Positions 9,680 through 19,070 of a DNA stretch of 64,000 nt are shown in pieces (position 1 is the first letter of the stretch; each line of letters begins with the position of its first letter). The notes under the pieces were generated by a model, which was not told the DNA's origin, did not search any database, and was given only the letters and a program-made list of their open reading frames with translations. The DNA is from Huiozyma naganishii CBS 8797 (taxonomy: Eukaryota > Ascomycota > Saccharomycetes > Saccharomycetales > Saccharomycetaceae). The translations under genes and the position numbers were made by a program. The DNA is taken from the NCBI RefSeq assembly GCF_000348985.1, contig NC_035922.1:1067604-1131603 (forward strand), read 5' to 3'.

Positions 9680-10387
9680 GTCATTGCAGGGTTCAAGACT
9701 TACTACCTAAAAGCCTTTTGAAAACCTGTGGTAATAAGACTAGCGCCTGTTTTACAAGATATTTTCGTGAACATTTATACCTTACATCAGTAAGAACTAA
9801 AATTAGTTTATAGAAATCAACTTCCATATTTTTATTAAAAAGAACTACTGCTAGAACAAAATGTTTTGAACCAGAGGAACGAACGCCTAGCAAAATCCTT
9901 CCGGAGATTCGATTAGACACCATAAAAGAAATTTGTTGGAAAAATTATAGGTCCAAACCCTATAATCTTCCTGGAGATAAGTACATTTTTGTCTCACGTG
10001 AAAATGGAGAATTTTCACAACGATATTTTTCACTGGAAAAATATATTTGAAGATATCTCTAGATAGTATTATGTACACTACATAGTTCTGTTTAAAGAAG
10101 CCGATGCAGTTTTCATAGAAGTCCTATTGCCTTGTGATGATGAATCCCGTCAGCGACCAGTAAAATTATTTCTTAGCCAGATCGCTGCACCAACCCGTTA
10201 TTTTAAATGAAATCTTTTGTTGCATGAAACATCAGATAAAACAGTTGTGTTTAAGTCCTCGTTAACACTTCGTTTAAATATCACTTCTAATGTTCTTGTT
10301 CCAAAAAAATACCGTGAAATTTTTTCTGTGGCTTCAATCACTTTTGGATGTGGAGATAACAGTAATGGGGCAACTTATTAAAATGCA
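9680..10387 (+). pseudogene. Decayed protein-coding relic, family not recognised
   Basis: In one plus-strand frame there is open, protein-like sequence from about 9683, interrupted by a TAG near 9814, then open again to about 10050 (segment including YRSKPYNLPGDKYIFVSREN). After a shift of frame it resumes near 10075-10205 (HYIVLFKEADAVFIEVLLP) and, past a TGA, to 10380 (VLVPKKYREIFSVASITF). Amino-acid composition is balanced and unlike the surrounding AT-rich DNA read in other frames, which suggests a once-functional gene of at least 230 codons with several stops and shifts. I do not recognise the family. It sits between tRNA-Asn and the retroelement, so it could be an older mobile-element gene or a lost chromosomal gene. 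Confidence 0.4.
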
Positions 10388-10918
10388 AATTCAAAGTTGA
10401 GTCTCCCCCAACTTTGTAAGTAATTGAGCTTACCAATTAATTCCACTGATATGGATAATTATGTTGAATAAGGTCTTTTTCGCCGTGTCTATTTTTCGTA
10501 GTAAGATGATTTAGTGAGGATATGACTTCGAGTGTATACTAGTATTTAGATATATGGTTTTATGATCTCTTCTGCCCTGTAACGAAAGATCAGCTCATTT
10601 AGTATAGCTAGCCTTTTTATATGTGAGGAATTTTACCATCTCGCAATCTGTTACGACAATAATGATACTTTTACATCTTTTCATAATGTTCTTATTAAAA
10701 TCTGTTATCATTCTTGTCGTACTGTTTATGCCTATGATGGTATCATATTATCATTATCATTGTTATTTCCTACATTCAGTAGATTACCGAAATATAACCA
10801 ACATCCCAGTTATTCCAGATATTTAGCTTGATTCTTTTTAGATTTCCAAGTTTCATTTTACACTAAATTAGCAGATCGGTCTTGATAATATAAATATATT
10901 GTGAGTGTTAGGATAATT
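10388..10918. other. AT-rich spacer before the retroelement
   Basis: About 530 bases with no supported feature. A plus-strand open frame at 10623-10826 is hydrophobic, starts in AT-rich DNA and matches nothing I know. Confidence 0.5.
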
Positions 10919-11617
10919 TGTGGGAGTCCCCGAATATAGCTGACTGGCCACCAACTATACAACGGCACGGAACACTGCGAACCCGGGTAAGGGAATTGCT
11001 CAATAAGTGCACCCTACAGATACTTCCAAATCATATATAACCAGGCCATGCAGGATTGTCTCAGGCCTTGAAGCTTCTCTGAATATGAACCAAGAAATAC
11101 CCACGGGAATTTACTAAGAATAACTGATTAACTAATAATCATAGCAAGGCACAACCAACGGGTAGACTAGAGTATATACTTAAATATTAGCTAGATTGTT
11201 TAAGAACCTAGTTTGACCCTAGTCCACATCAACAACCGAGTCTTACGCTAACAGTAAGAATGTACTAACATCGAACTGAGAACGTTATTGTGAGGGTAAA
11301 TTGGGAACACTCTTTGGGAATAAACTCATGACCCGTTACCCTTTCTAATACAATACTAAGAACTATTAGAAACCCGACATGTGAGTATACGAACTCGAGA
11401 CATGCGGATGGCCCGTTATCCGGAACGTATATAAGCCGCAAGGTAGCTGCACCGACATCTTTCAAGACCGTCTCTAAATCCAGGACGCAAGGAAGGAACC
11501 TGTCTTAGACAAGCAAGTACAACTGATATAACTAAATACTTTACGTATACGGCGTAAATACACAATATCAAAGTCCTTAAACACTTTAAGAAACCACAAC
11601 CGACTTTAGCTCTTACA
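10919..11617 (+). repeat. 5' long terminal repeat of the Ty3-like element
   Basis: Bounded by TG...CA: TGTGGGAG at 10919 and CTTACA ending at 11617, two bases before the primer-binding site. About 699 bases, longer than the 340-base Ty3 LTR. The left boundary is supported by a second TGTGGGA at 14867 where a 3' LTR should begin. An internal segment (11288-11419) recurs in inverse orientation at 39134-39266, including about 50 identical bases, which shows that it is a dispersed repeat. Confidence 0.65.
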
Positions 11618-11619
11618 TT

Positions 11620-11646
11620 TGGTAGCTCCGCAGTAACGATCCGAGA
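11620..11646 (+). other. Minus-strand primer-binding site for initiator tRNA-Met
   Basis: TGGTAGC followed by TCCGC and then CGATCCGAG matches the complement of the yeast initiator tRNA-Met 3' end (TGGTAGCGCCGC ... CGATCCGAG) with one mismatch in the first block and a shorter spacer. Ty3 uses the same primer. The complementarity runs beyond the usual 8 bases, into the T-arm of the tRNA. Confidence 0.8.
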
Positions 11647-11682
11647 ACAAATTACTTAATTACACCCCACTTTGTTACCACA

Positions 11683-12784
11683 ATGTCGTCTAATTCAGAT
11701 GAAACAGCTAACGAGACGCCCCTGCGGCAGTTTCTGAGGTCGAGGGAGAGTCAACGTCTGCTACAAAGGTAAACGATACTCAGTCAGCAGCAGAGAATAA
11801 CCCCGCTGAGAATGCCACTGCTCCGATCACTCCTGTGGACCCAGCACTATTGGCAATGTTTCAGAAGGTAGTACAGGAGTACAGGCAGGGCAAAGAAGCT
11901 GCTAAGAAAATGGTGGCTGTTCCCGAAAACACCGCCAAGGCTCCTGAGCAAACTGTCACTGCTCCGAAACAAACTGTGGTAACAGCTGCACCAGCTGCGC
12001 CAGCTACAACCGCTGAGTCGCCTATCACGATTGCGAACACAAGACTAACGTATTTGCGTAAAAACTTCACCTTCAGTGGAGCGGAAGACAACGGAATGCA
12101 ATTCAGACAATGGAAGGCGACGTTCAAGTCTATCGCTGAGGGACCCGCCAAGGTGTTATCATTGTCTCCGTATATGATAGCATTGAATTCTTTCCAAGGT
12201 ATGGCAGTGAAAACGTTCGAACAGTTCATTGACAACAAGACTGACGCAGAAAGAGAAGCGTTGACTGTGGAGGAAATCATTCAAGGTATGGCTGCGCCAT
12301 ACGACCACAAGGTTGATAAAGTCAGAAGAACTGGTGACATGCTTCTCACTCCCATCCGCTCTTGGAAAGCTTGCAAGAAGTTTTTGAAGAGTATGAGACC
12401 TTCTTCCAAACGTTCATGTCTGAGAGGATGGCGAGAAACGTTTTCCTCGCTTTAAACCCAATATCCATTCAAAGGGCTTACCGTTTCAATACGACTTTGT
12501 CTTTCCGCGAGCTCATGTATGAGGTTCTATTATCGTGAAAACATGATGACGAAAGTTTGCATGGAAAACGCAATCAATCTCAAGATGAAGACGTCCCAGG
12601 AAGAAAACATCGCAAACGCGAGGTGCAGTGCTCCAACAAGTGGAAAAACAATACCGGGTTCTCAAACAAAGATAAGAACCGAAACAAGGGTTACTACAAT
12701 AACCCTAACCGGTTCAACAACAATAACAAAAGTACCAGCGAGAATGAGCAACACACGTCCAACAGATCCAGTGGTTCACAATAG
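11683..12784 (+). pseudogene. Gag-like capsid gene, frameshifted
   Basis: An ATG at 11683 (MSSNSDETANE) opens a frame that shifts near 11722-11735 into a long frame running through 12455. A Pro/Ala/Thr-rich segment is followed by a capsid-like part (NFTFSGAEDNGMQFRQWKATF). Near 12340-12360 coding sense moves to another frame (FEEYETFFQTFMSERMAR, LNPISIQRAYRFNTTLSF), stops at TGA 12536-12538, and a basic Asn/Lys-rich tail occupies 12557-12784. The order capsid then basic tail is Gag-like. I see no CX2CX4HX4C zinc knuckle in the tail, unlike Ty3 Gag3; the tail has a single Cys. Not functional as it stands. Confidence 0.7.
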
Positions 12785-12829
12785 GATGAGGTCCACAGCG
12801 CCCTCATTCCGACATTAGGTGCTCATGCT

Positions 12830-14290
12830 ATGATTGAAGAAGATCGCGATTATGCCATCATCGGTCCTTTGCCTAGTGTACAGGTCCAGGTGGGTAACGA
12901 GGAGTTTTCGGCTTTCTTTAATACAGGCGCTTCATCCAACTATATATCCAGTAGGTGTGTAGCTAACCTAGACCCTGCTTATTATACAGAGCACCATTGG
13001 GAGAATAAACCTCAGGTGAAAGCTTCCAACGGTACACGGATGAAAGTGAAGAGCCAGATCGTATTGGATTGTATTGTGACATCTCGTCGGATTAAGTTTG
13101 CGTTGTGGGTAATTGAAAATTTAGCACACGATTGTTTCCTAGGTATCCCTTTCAAAGAAGAATTCAAGGACGTAGTTTTGTTGGAACTTAGCCGCAATGT
13201 CAAACTCACGACCATGAAGGACTACTACCAGATCTGTTCCGCTGCGGAAGCTCGCAGAGACCTGCAGAATCCAAACACGGAAGTTCAACTATTCTGGATT
13301 AGCAGTGCAGATCCGAAGGGGCTCCCTCAATCCAACATTGAAACTCAAAACATTCTGAAAGAGTTTAAGGAGGTTGTTGTGGATACCTTACCAAATAAAC
13401 CAACCCAGCAACGTGAAACGAAACATAAGGTGGACCTGATCCCAGGTTCCGCACCAGTAGCTCGCCGTCCATATCGTATGGGCCCCGCCGAGAAGGAAGA
13501 ACTCGAACGACAGCTGCATGATTTACTGGAAGCTGGTCGTGTCGAGGAATCCACGTCACCGTTTGCCGCCCCTGTCCTATTCGTAAAGAAGAAAGACGGA
13601 ACTCGGAGGTTGTGTTGCAACTTCCGAGGGCTGAACGATATTACTATTAAGAGCAAATTCCCAATTCCGAGAATTGATGAATGTTTTGACATGCTATCTG
13701 ATGCGTCTGTTTTCAGTCAACTGGATCTTGTTAGTGGTTACCATTAAGTGGAGGTACAACCAGAGGATCAAAACAAAACTGCCTTTGTGACTCATAATGG
13801 ACAGTATGTGTGGAAAATGATGCCGTTTGGCCTCACCAACGCGCCGTCAACTTTTCAACAGTTAATGAACTCGACATTAAAAGGTCTCATTGGTAAGTTT
13901 GTGTTGGTGTACCTGGATGACATTCTTATCTTTTCGAAGAACGCGGAGGAACATCGCATGCATGTGCGTATGGTGCTCGAAAGATTATAAAAATCCCAAC
14001 TATATGCAAAGGAGAAGAAGTGTCATTTCTTCATGAACTCAGTGCAGTTCCTAGGCCATGTCATAGACAAGGATGGTATCCATGTGGATAACGCCAAAAT
14101 CGATGCCATGGTCAACTGGCCCACACCGAGGAACGTGAAAGAGATGAAAAGTTTTCGGGTACTACCGGTTTTTACAGAAAGTTCATTCGTGACTTCTCGA
14201 AGACTGCAGCGCCTTTGCACGATTATAGTTGTGGTAAACAAACTTGGAATAAAACTTGTCAAAAAGCCTTTGCTAAGCTTAAAAATCAGC
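12830..14290 (+). pseudogene. Pol fragment: aspartic protease and reverse transcriptase, with stops
   Basis: The first open stretch (12830-13747) starts with a retropepsin-like region. The catalytic motif reads [10 protein letters not shown], so the Asp of D-T/S-G is replaced by Asn. It continues into a reverse transcriptase N-terminus ([38 protein letters not shown]), then an in-frame TAA at 13745. RT resumes at 13748 with FGLTNAPSTFQQLMN and the catalytic YLDD box in LVYLDDILIFSKN, then a second stop at 13988. A further piece (NSVQFLGHVIDKDGIHVDNAKI) extends to about 14160, after which the frame shifts again (YRKFIRDFSKTAAPL in another frame). These motifs are typical of Ty3/gypsy RT. RNase H is not recognisable. 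Confidence 0.88.
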
Positions 14291-14392
14291 TAACAACCGC
14301 CCCTGGTCCACCCACGATTTATGGGACTTCTCAACCCATTAGAACCTTCGGCACGCAACACGTTCGGCACAACGTTTAGCAAGAGTCATGAG

Positions 14393-14902
14393 GTGGACAA
14401 AATAGAAAATTACCCACGAGCAGCCCAAGGAATCCTTGAGGACGTTCGCCGTAGGGTGTCACAAGAGCAAGACAGAGTCTCGCTCAAGAAAAACCAAGCG
14501 CTGCGGCCTAGTAACTTCAAAGTGGGTCAAATGGTGTTAATCAAAAAGGACGCTTACATGAAACCGAAACCGGGACAGAAATTCCATTTCTTGTGGTATG
14601 GACCATATGCGATCTTGGAAGTCATCAATCCGAACTCGTACCGAGTGGAGACTGGGACGGACACGCTTCGTCACTGTGTGCTCAATGCGCGGGATTTGAA
14701 ACCTTTCTCGAAGCGGGAGAATGATTACGGACGTATCCCACCTTTGACTCGCGAAGCTCAGTTGGCCAACTTCAGTTGGCCAACCTCAACCAAATTGTTG
14801 GTTTGGGAAATCTGGATATGCGCCCAGAGAAAGCCCGGGTTGAAACTATCTGAAAGGATGCAGAATTGTGGGATACGATATGACTACCGTATGTTTATTT
14901 GA
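14393..14902 (+). pseudogene. Pol fragment: integrase C-terminal region (GPY/F module)
   Basis: An open frame containing a basic, helical region and the motif FHFLWYGPYAILEVI, followed by YRVETGTDTLRHCVLNARDLKPF. WYGPY is the GPY/F signature found C-terminal to the integrase core of many Ty3/gypsy elements. The HHCC zinc finger and the DDE catalytic core are absent, so the deletion between RT and this piece removed them. No chromodomain is visible downstream. The last codons overlap the expected 3' LTR start (TGTGGGA at 14867). Confidence 0.75.
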
Positions 14903-15174
14903 GTTATCATTGTTTCCATCGTCGTCTTCTATTCTGTTCGTTCTTTCTTTTGCCTTTTTTTTTTTTTCGTACATCGTGCAAGAACGAAGAACCAGTAAGT
15001 TGAATGGTCACTCATTGGGATGAACCTCATTTATTCAAACACCAGGGTGTAGTGGTGAAGATTTTGTCTAATAGGTGCACTCTGCGGCTATCAACATATA
15101 CTACATAGCTTGTAATAACCAACTAGTCCGATCCCAGTCCACAAGAGACAATCGAGTCAGTGGACGTCTAGTTT
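14867..15174 (+). repeat. Possible 3' LTR remnant, strongly diverged
   Basis: Starts with the same TGTGGGA as the 5' LTR. Further on, two short stretches resemble the 5' LTR in the same order: AATAGGTGCACTCTGC near 15069 against AATAAGTGCACCCTAC near 11004, and GATCCCAGTCCACAAG near 15130 against GACCCTAGTCCACATC near 11215. The rest does not align by eye. A rearranged or old LTR is possible, but chance is not excluded. Confidence 0.3.
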
Positions 15175-15384
15175 AATCACGCTTGTTCTCCCTCAAAAGT
15201 CTGCCAGATAAACACTTCAGGATGAACTCCTGATCAAACTGTATCCAAGACGTCCCGTGGTCTGTCCCAGACCTCTACCTCCTCATACCCTCTTCCAGCC
15301 AATAAGATGTCGAATTGTGTCACCCCAAAAATCGTGAAGAAAAAAAAAGTTGAAATAAAAGAAAAAGGAATCGAGGAAATCATC

Positions 15385-15448
15385 GTATGTCCGATACAGT
15401 TATCGAAGAGTTACTCCACCCCTCCCAAACGTAACCTAACATACACAG
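15385..15448 (+). other. Candidate intron upstream of QCR10
   Basis: A consensus 5' splice site GTATGT at 15385-15390, a branch-like CCTAAC at 15435-15440 and a 3' splice site ACACAG ending at 15448 define a 64-base intron, nine bases before the QCR10 ATG. S. cerevisiae QCR10 has an intron right after its second codon, so an intron here is expected. The branch-to-3'-site distance is very short, and the exon before it has no ATG adjacent to the splice site, so this may be a 5' UTR intron. An upstream ATG at 15307 would be in frame after splicing but would add an unlikely basic extension. Confidence 0.4.
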
Positions 15449-15457
15449 ATATTCGTC

Positions 15458-15697
15458 ATGGGTATTGCATACAACACAAGAATAAACACCCGGATTGCCC
15501 CACATTTGGGGAAGCTTTCTTTGAAGAACCTCTTCACGTATAGCCCTACGTTGATGCTATGGGGTGGTGCGTCGGCAGCTGGGTTGTTGGTTTTCATTGA
15601 AGGCTGGCCCCTGTTCCGGCAAACTTTCTTCCAAAAGATCCCCGTCTTTGGGAGTCACTGGGTCGACGACACGCCGGAAGAGGACAAGCCACAGTAG
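15458..15697 (+). CDS. QCR10: Ubiquinol-cytochrome c reductase subunit 10 (QCR10)
   Basis: 79 residues (77 in S. cerevisiae). The core with PTLMLWGGASAAGLLVFIEG is a single transmembrane helix with the family's LMLWGGAS signature, followed by WPLFRQTFFQKIPVFGSHW and the acidic end DDTPEEDKPQ, which matches the S. cerevisiae C-terminus. It is a small supernumerary subunit of respiratory complex III in the mitochondrial inner membrane. In S. cerevisiae it neighbours OSH7, the ohnolog of OSH6; here it lies between RSC4 and FOX2, which mixes the two sister regions. It is convergent with FOX2. Confidence 0.92.
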   Translation: MGIAYNTRINTRIAPHLGKLSLKNLFTYSPTLMLWGGASAAGLLVFIEGWPLFRQTFFQKIPVFGSHWVDDTPEEDKPQ

Positions 15698-15963
15698 TCA
15701 CGGCCGGCCCGGTCGCATGCAGCAATTTACAATAACACCCTTACTTATTTATTTCACACGAAACGCACATAACGGTATCTAACAAATATAATTCATAGGC
15801 AAAAAAATACATATATTCGATGTCATCATACTTTATTTAATAATCGTTACTATAATCATAAGCTTACATATCAGATACATGCTCTGATGGTGTAAATAAG
15901 GGAAAAAACGGATCAAGAGATGTGTTGAAGAAAAATGTTAGATCGATGAACTGAGTCGCGGTG

Positions 15964-18723
15964 TCACAACTTGGACCTGGTCACATTTTGCAACCTTATC
16001 GCAGCGCTGTCAAGAACAACAACGTTCCTATCCACGTCGATGGTTTGAAAAATCACGACACCGTTAGCCTGTTTCCAGCCTTTAACCCTTAGTTTGTCAC
16101 CTGGAATGACTACGTTGGTGAACCTTACTTTCAACTCTTCGTAGGGACCGTAGTGTTCATACAGAGCCTTGGCACTGATGCCGAGGAAGCACAAGCCATG
16201 GAGAATAGGTTTGGGGAACTTGACAGCCTTGGCAACAGAAGGGTCGATGTGTAGTGGGTTGTAGTCCCCAGAGAGTCTATACAACGCGGCAAGATCCTCA
16301 GACGTGGTATACTCGAAGACGAAATCGGGACTTTTGTCTTGAGGAGCTTTGAAATTCTCTGTTGCAAACCTTGCTCTGCCTTCTCCCTTCATTTCCTTCC
16401 CCTTTGGTACATGTGCACCTCTTACAAAGAACGTCCCCTCATTGTAAACCAAAGTTTTGCCCGTTTTAGCGTTTACGGTGGTCATTCCACCGACAATGAC
16501 AGCAGCTTTCCCACTTTTGTCCAAGACTTGTAAAGGTTTTGCTACCGTTTTCAACTGTCCCGAGGTTGGCAATTTAGAGACGTTCAGTTTGAAGTACTGT
16601 TCCCCATGCAGCAGCATTGCATAATTGAAATCGTCCACTAGATCGTCCATTGCCAGGGATGGCACGCTGTTCATCGAAGGGATAACAGCAAACGTGGGTA
16701 AAACTTGGAAATCGGGATCTTTCTCGTACACGTATTTCAGTTCCTTGCTAGTAGCACCTAACCCTAAATTGTACAGGATGCAATCCCTGTAATTGAAGTT
16801 GAAACCACCTTTCACGTTCTCTGCTCCTGTACCGGGGTTGGATGATTGACCTGTAGCATTCTCCATTTCAGCCTTTTGAACAGCTTGTAAAATCGCCATC
16901 GAGGACTGCTCTGTTGAGGATGGATTGATCATCTTACCCTTGGTGAAGTTAACCACTTTGCTCCAGTTGTCGCGGAGTAATTCAGGCTGGATGTTAGGAG
17001 ATCTTGATACGTAACCGGGACCTCTCTGCCACCGTGTCTGACCACACCACCCACCACCGACTTCGTACAACTGACCATTGACTCCGCCGCGTCTGTTCTT
17101 CTTCTGAAGTTCTTCAGAGGCCAACAGAACGACAAGTGGGGAGACGTACGCGGGGTCGAAATGGTTTGAGAGTTCCTTTTCACCAAAGATAGTCTTCGTC
17201 ATTGCAGTTTCAGCGTGTGGTGCAATGACGTTTACTCTGATTCCCTTTTTGCCTCCCTCAATTGCCAAAGTTTTGGAAAACCCCAGAATTGAAGCCTTTG
17301 CAGCAGCATAGTTTGCTTGCCCAAAATTCCCGTAAATACCAGAAGTGGACGTGGTGTTGATGATGAACCCTGAACCTTGTTCCAAAAAGATGGGCCAGAC
17401 TGCTTTACACATGGCGAAAGTTGCAAACAGGTGAACTTGTAGCACGGAGAACCAGTCGTCATCGGTCATCTTCAAAAACGATTTGTCTCTAAGGATACCT
17501 GCATTGTTCACCAGGATATCAACACGGTTAAACTTGGCCATTGCTGTGGAGACAATCTTTGGAGCCTCCGTGACGATATTGTGTTTATCTGCCACTGCTG
17601 TATTTGCACCAAACTGTTTGTTCAATTCTGCAACGACAGAGTCTGGGTCCTTTATATCGTTGACAACAACTTTCGCACCGTACCTGGCAAACCACTGGGC
17701 ATGCGATTTCCCAAGACCACCACCGGCCCCCGTGATGATCACAACTTTCCCCCCCAGTGAACTGATCTTAATTTTTCCCTGGTCGTTCTCTTGCGGTAAC
17801 TGCTTAGCCTTGGCAGTCAAAGTGTTGTAGTCTGCCAGTTGCGATGGGTGTTCCACTTTGTTGAAAGGTTTGTCCTTAAAATCTGTGATACTGTCCCACT
17901 TGTTCAAGATACTCTCTGGTGTAAAAGATTTCTCGTTCGGGTTGAAAATTTGCCCCGCGGACCTCTCCCATCTTGTTTGCCCGTAGTATCCAGCGGCCAA
18001 CTCGAAGATCGAGTTTGTCACTTTTGTAGATTCGTGTGTCAAGTACAGGACCAAGGGGGCAATCTTCTCTGGCCCAAGTTCCTTCAATATATGTGGCGGC
18101 AACACGTTCTCGGTCATCCTGGACCTTGCCAGCGGGGCAATCGAGTTGACCAGGATGTTGTACTTGTACCCCTCCTTTGCGAGCGTCTCGGCCAACCCGA
18201 CGAGCCCCATCTTAGCCGCCGCGTAGTTCGCCTGCCCGAAGTTGCCAAACAACCCAGCTGGGGATGCCGTGTTGATGATTCTACCAAACTTCTGGTCCCG
18301 CATGTACGGCCACGCTGCCTTAGTCAGCTTGTAAGCGCCGTTCAAATGAACGTCGACCACGGAAGCAAACTGCTGCGCGTCCATCTTCGCGAAACTCGCG
18401 TCTCTCAGGATCCCCGCGTTGTTAACGAGCACGTCGACTCTCCCAAACGCATCCACCGCCGTCTTGACAATGTTGGCTGCGTTCGCGCCGTTGACTGAGT
18501 CGTAATTCGCGACGGCCTCACCATTGTACTCTCTTTTGATCTGCTCGACAACGACATCCGCGGCCTTCGAATCGGAGCCGGCACCACCAAGCGTCCCGCC
18601 CAGATCATTTACCACCACTTTCGCTCCACGCTTTGCAAACTCGAGCGCATAAACTTTCCCGAGCCCTCCACCGGCACCCGTGACAATAACCACTCTGCCC
18701 TTAAACGACAGCGTATCCGACAT
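15964..18723 (-). CDS. FOX2: Peroxisomal multifunctional beta-oxidation enzyme FOX2
   Basis: 919 residues from the ATG at 18723 (900 in S. cerevisiae). An upstream in-frame start would add 30 Gln/Val-rich residues absent from the family. Two short-chain dehydrogenase domains lie near residues 5-255 and 315-565, each with TGAGGGLGK and a YAAAK catalytic pair. A MaoC/hydratase-2 domain at the C-terminus carries ALYRLSGDYNPLHIDPS and FPKPILHGLC. The protein ends in SKL, the peroxisomal targeting signal 1. It performs the hydration and 3R-hydroxyacyl-CoA dehydrogenation steps of fatty-acid beta-oxidation. The order RSC4-FOX2 matches chromosome XI of S. cerevisiae; the next gene, APM3, marks a synteny break, since TOF2 would be expected. 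Confidence 0.96.
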   Translation of the reverse strand: MSDTLSFKGRVVIVTGAGGGLGKVYALEFAKRGAKVVVNDLGGTLGGAGSDSKAADVVVEQIKREYNGEAVANYDSVNGANAANIVKTAVDAFGRVDVLVNNAGILRDASFAKMDAQQFASVVDVHLNGAYKLTKAAWPYMRDQKFGRIINTASPAGLFGNFGQANYAAAKMGLVGLAETLAKEGYKYNILVNSIAPLARSRMTENVLPPHILKELGPEKIAPLVLYLTHESTKVTNSIFELAAGYYGQTRWERSAGQIFNPNEKSFTPESILNKWDSITDFKDKPFNKVEHPSQLADYNTLTAKAKQLPQENDQGKIKISSLGGKVVIITGAGGGLGKSHAQWFARYGAKVVVNDIKDPDSVVAELNKQFGANTAVADKHNIVTEAPKIVSTAMAKFNRVDILVNNAGILRDKSFLKMTDDDWFSVLQVHLFATFAMCKAVWPIFLEQGSGFIINTTSTSGIYGNFGQANYAAAKASILGFSKTLAIEGGKKGIRVNVIAPHAETAMTKTIFGEKELSNHFDPAYVSPLVVLLASEELQKKNRRGGVNGQLYEVGGGWCGQTRWQRGPGYVSRSPNIQPELLRDNWSKVVNFTKGKMINPSSTEQSSMAILQAVQKAEMENATGQSSNPGTGAENVKGGFNFNYRDCILYNLGLGATSKELKYVYEKDPDFQVLPTFAVIPSMNSVPSLAMDDLVDDFNYAMLLHGEQYFKLNVSKLPTSGQLKTVAKPLQVLDKSGKAAVIVGGMTTVNAKTGKTLVYNEGTFFVRGAHVPKGKEMKGEGRARFATENFKAPQDKSPDFVFEYTTSEDLAALYRLSGDYNPLHIDPSVAKAVKFPKPILHGLCFLGISAKALYEHYGPYEELKVRFTNVVIPGDKLRVKGWKQANGVVIFQTIDVDRNVVVLDSAAIRLQNVTRSKL

Positions 18724-19070
18724 ACTCACTTGCACTTGCACTTGCACTGGCGAAAGCACCTTCACGTACCAATGGAAACCCAGGAACCTAATCAAACCCA
18801 GCCGCCCTCCCATCTATGTATATATATAATTTTGCCGCTGTACGTTGTCTAACCCTCCCCTTTTTTCTTTTTTTTACTCCAACAAAACGGGCCCTTTCCA
18901 AACCCCGACGCGCGTCCTGCCGCATGTTCTGTGGCAAAACGAGACAAGAACGCACCTTCCCGAGCTATACACAGAGGGTATAACAGTTTTTAGCCGCTGA
19001 GACCCCACTGGTGCGGGACAGGTTCTTATCTCCGCGAACGCTAATTCCCCCGAACAGGTTACCCGACGGG
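18724..19070. promoter_or_regulatory. FOX2 promoter region with Reb1-type site
   Basis: 347 bases between the FOX2 start and the APM3 stop. A TTACCCG at 19059-19065 fits the general regulatory factor Reb1. I looked for an oleate response element (CGG-N3-TNA-N9-12-CCG) and did not find a full match by eye. A T-rich tract lies at 18860-18880. Confidence 0.4.

Larger units (their letters stand above)
10919..14902 (+). mobile_element. Degenerate Ty3/gypsy-type LTR retrotransposon
   Basis: An ordered set of LTR-retroelement parts in plus orientation: 5' LTR (TGTGGGAG at 10919 to CTTACA at 11617), a tRNAiMet primer-binding site, a Gag-like region, protease, reverse transcriptase and the C-terminal part of an integrase. 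The order protease, RT, integrase is the Ty3/gypsy arrangement. The element is dead: Gag is split by frameshifts, RT has in-frame stops, and RNase H plus most of the integrase are deleted around 14290-14390. The internal region is about 3.2 kb, clearly shorter than the roughly 4.7 kb of Ty3. It lies about 1.7 kb from the tRNA-Asn gene, further than Ty3 normally inserts, so later insertions or rearrangement are likely. Confidence 0.88.

Noticed and set aside
15307..15384. Coding exon 1 of QCR10 (26 codons from ATG 15307)
   Set aside because: It would be in frame after splicing but would add a Lys-rich extension with no family precedent; a leader is more likely.
18724..18813. N-terminal 30-residue extension of FOX2
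   Set aside because: The added Gln/Val-rich segment is absent from the family, and the ATG at 18723 gives the conserved N-terminus.
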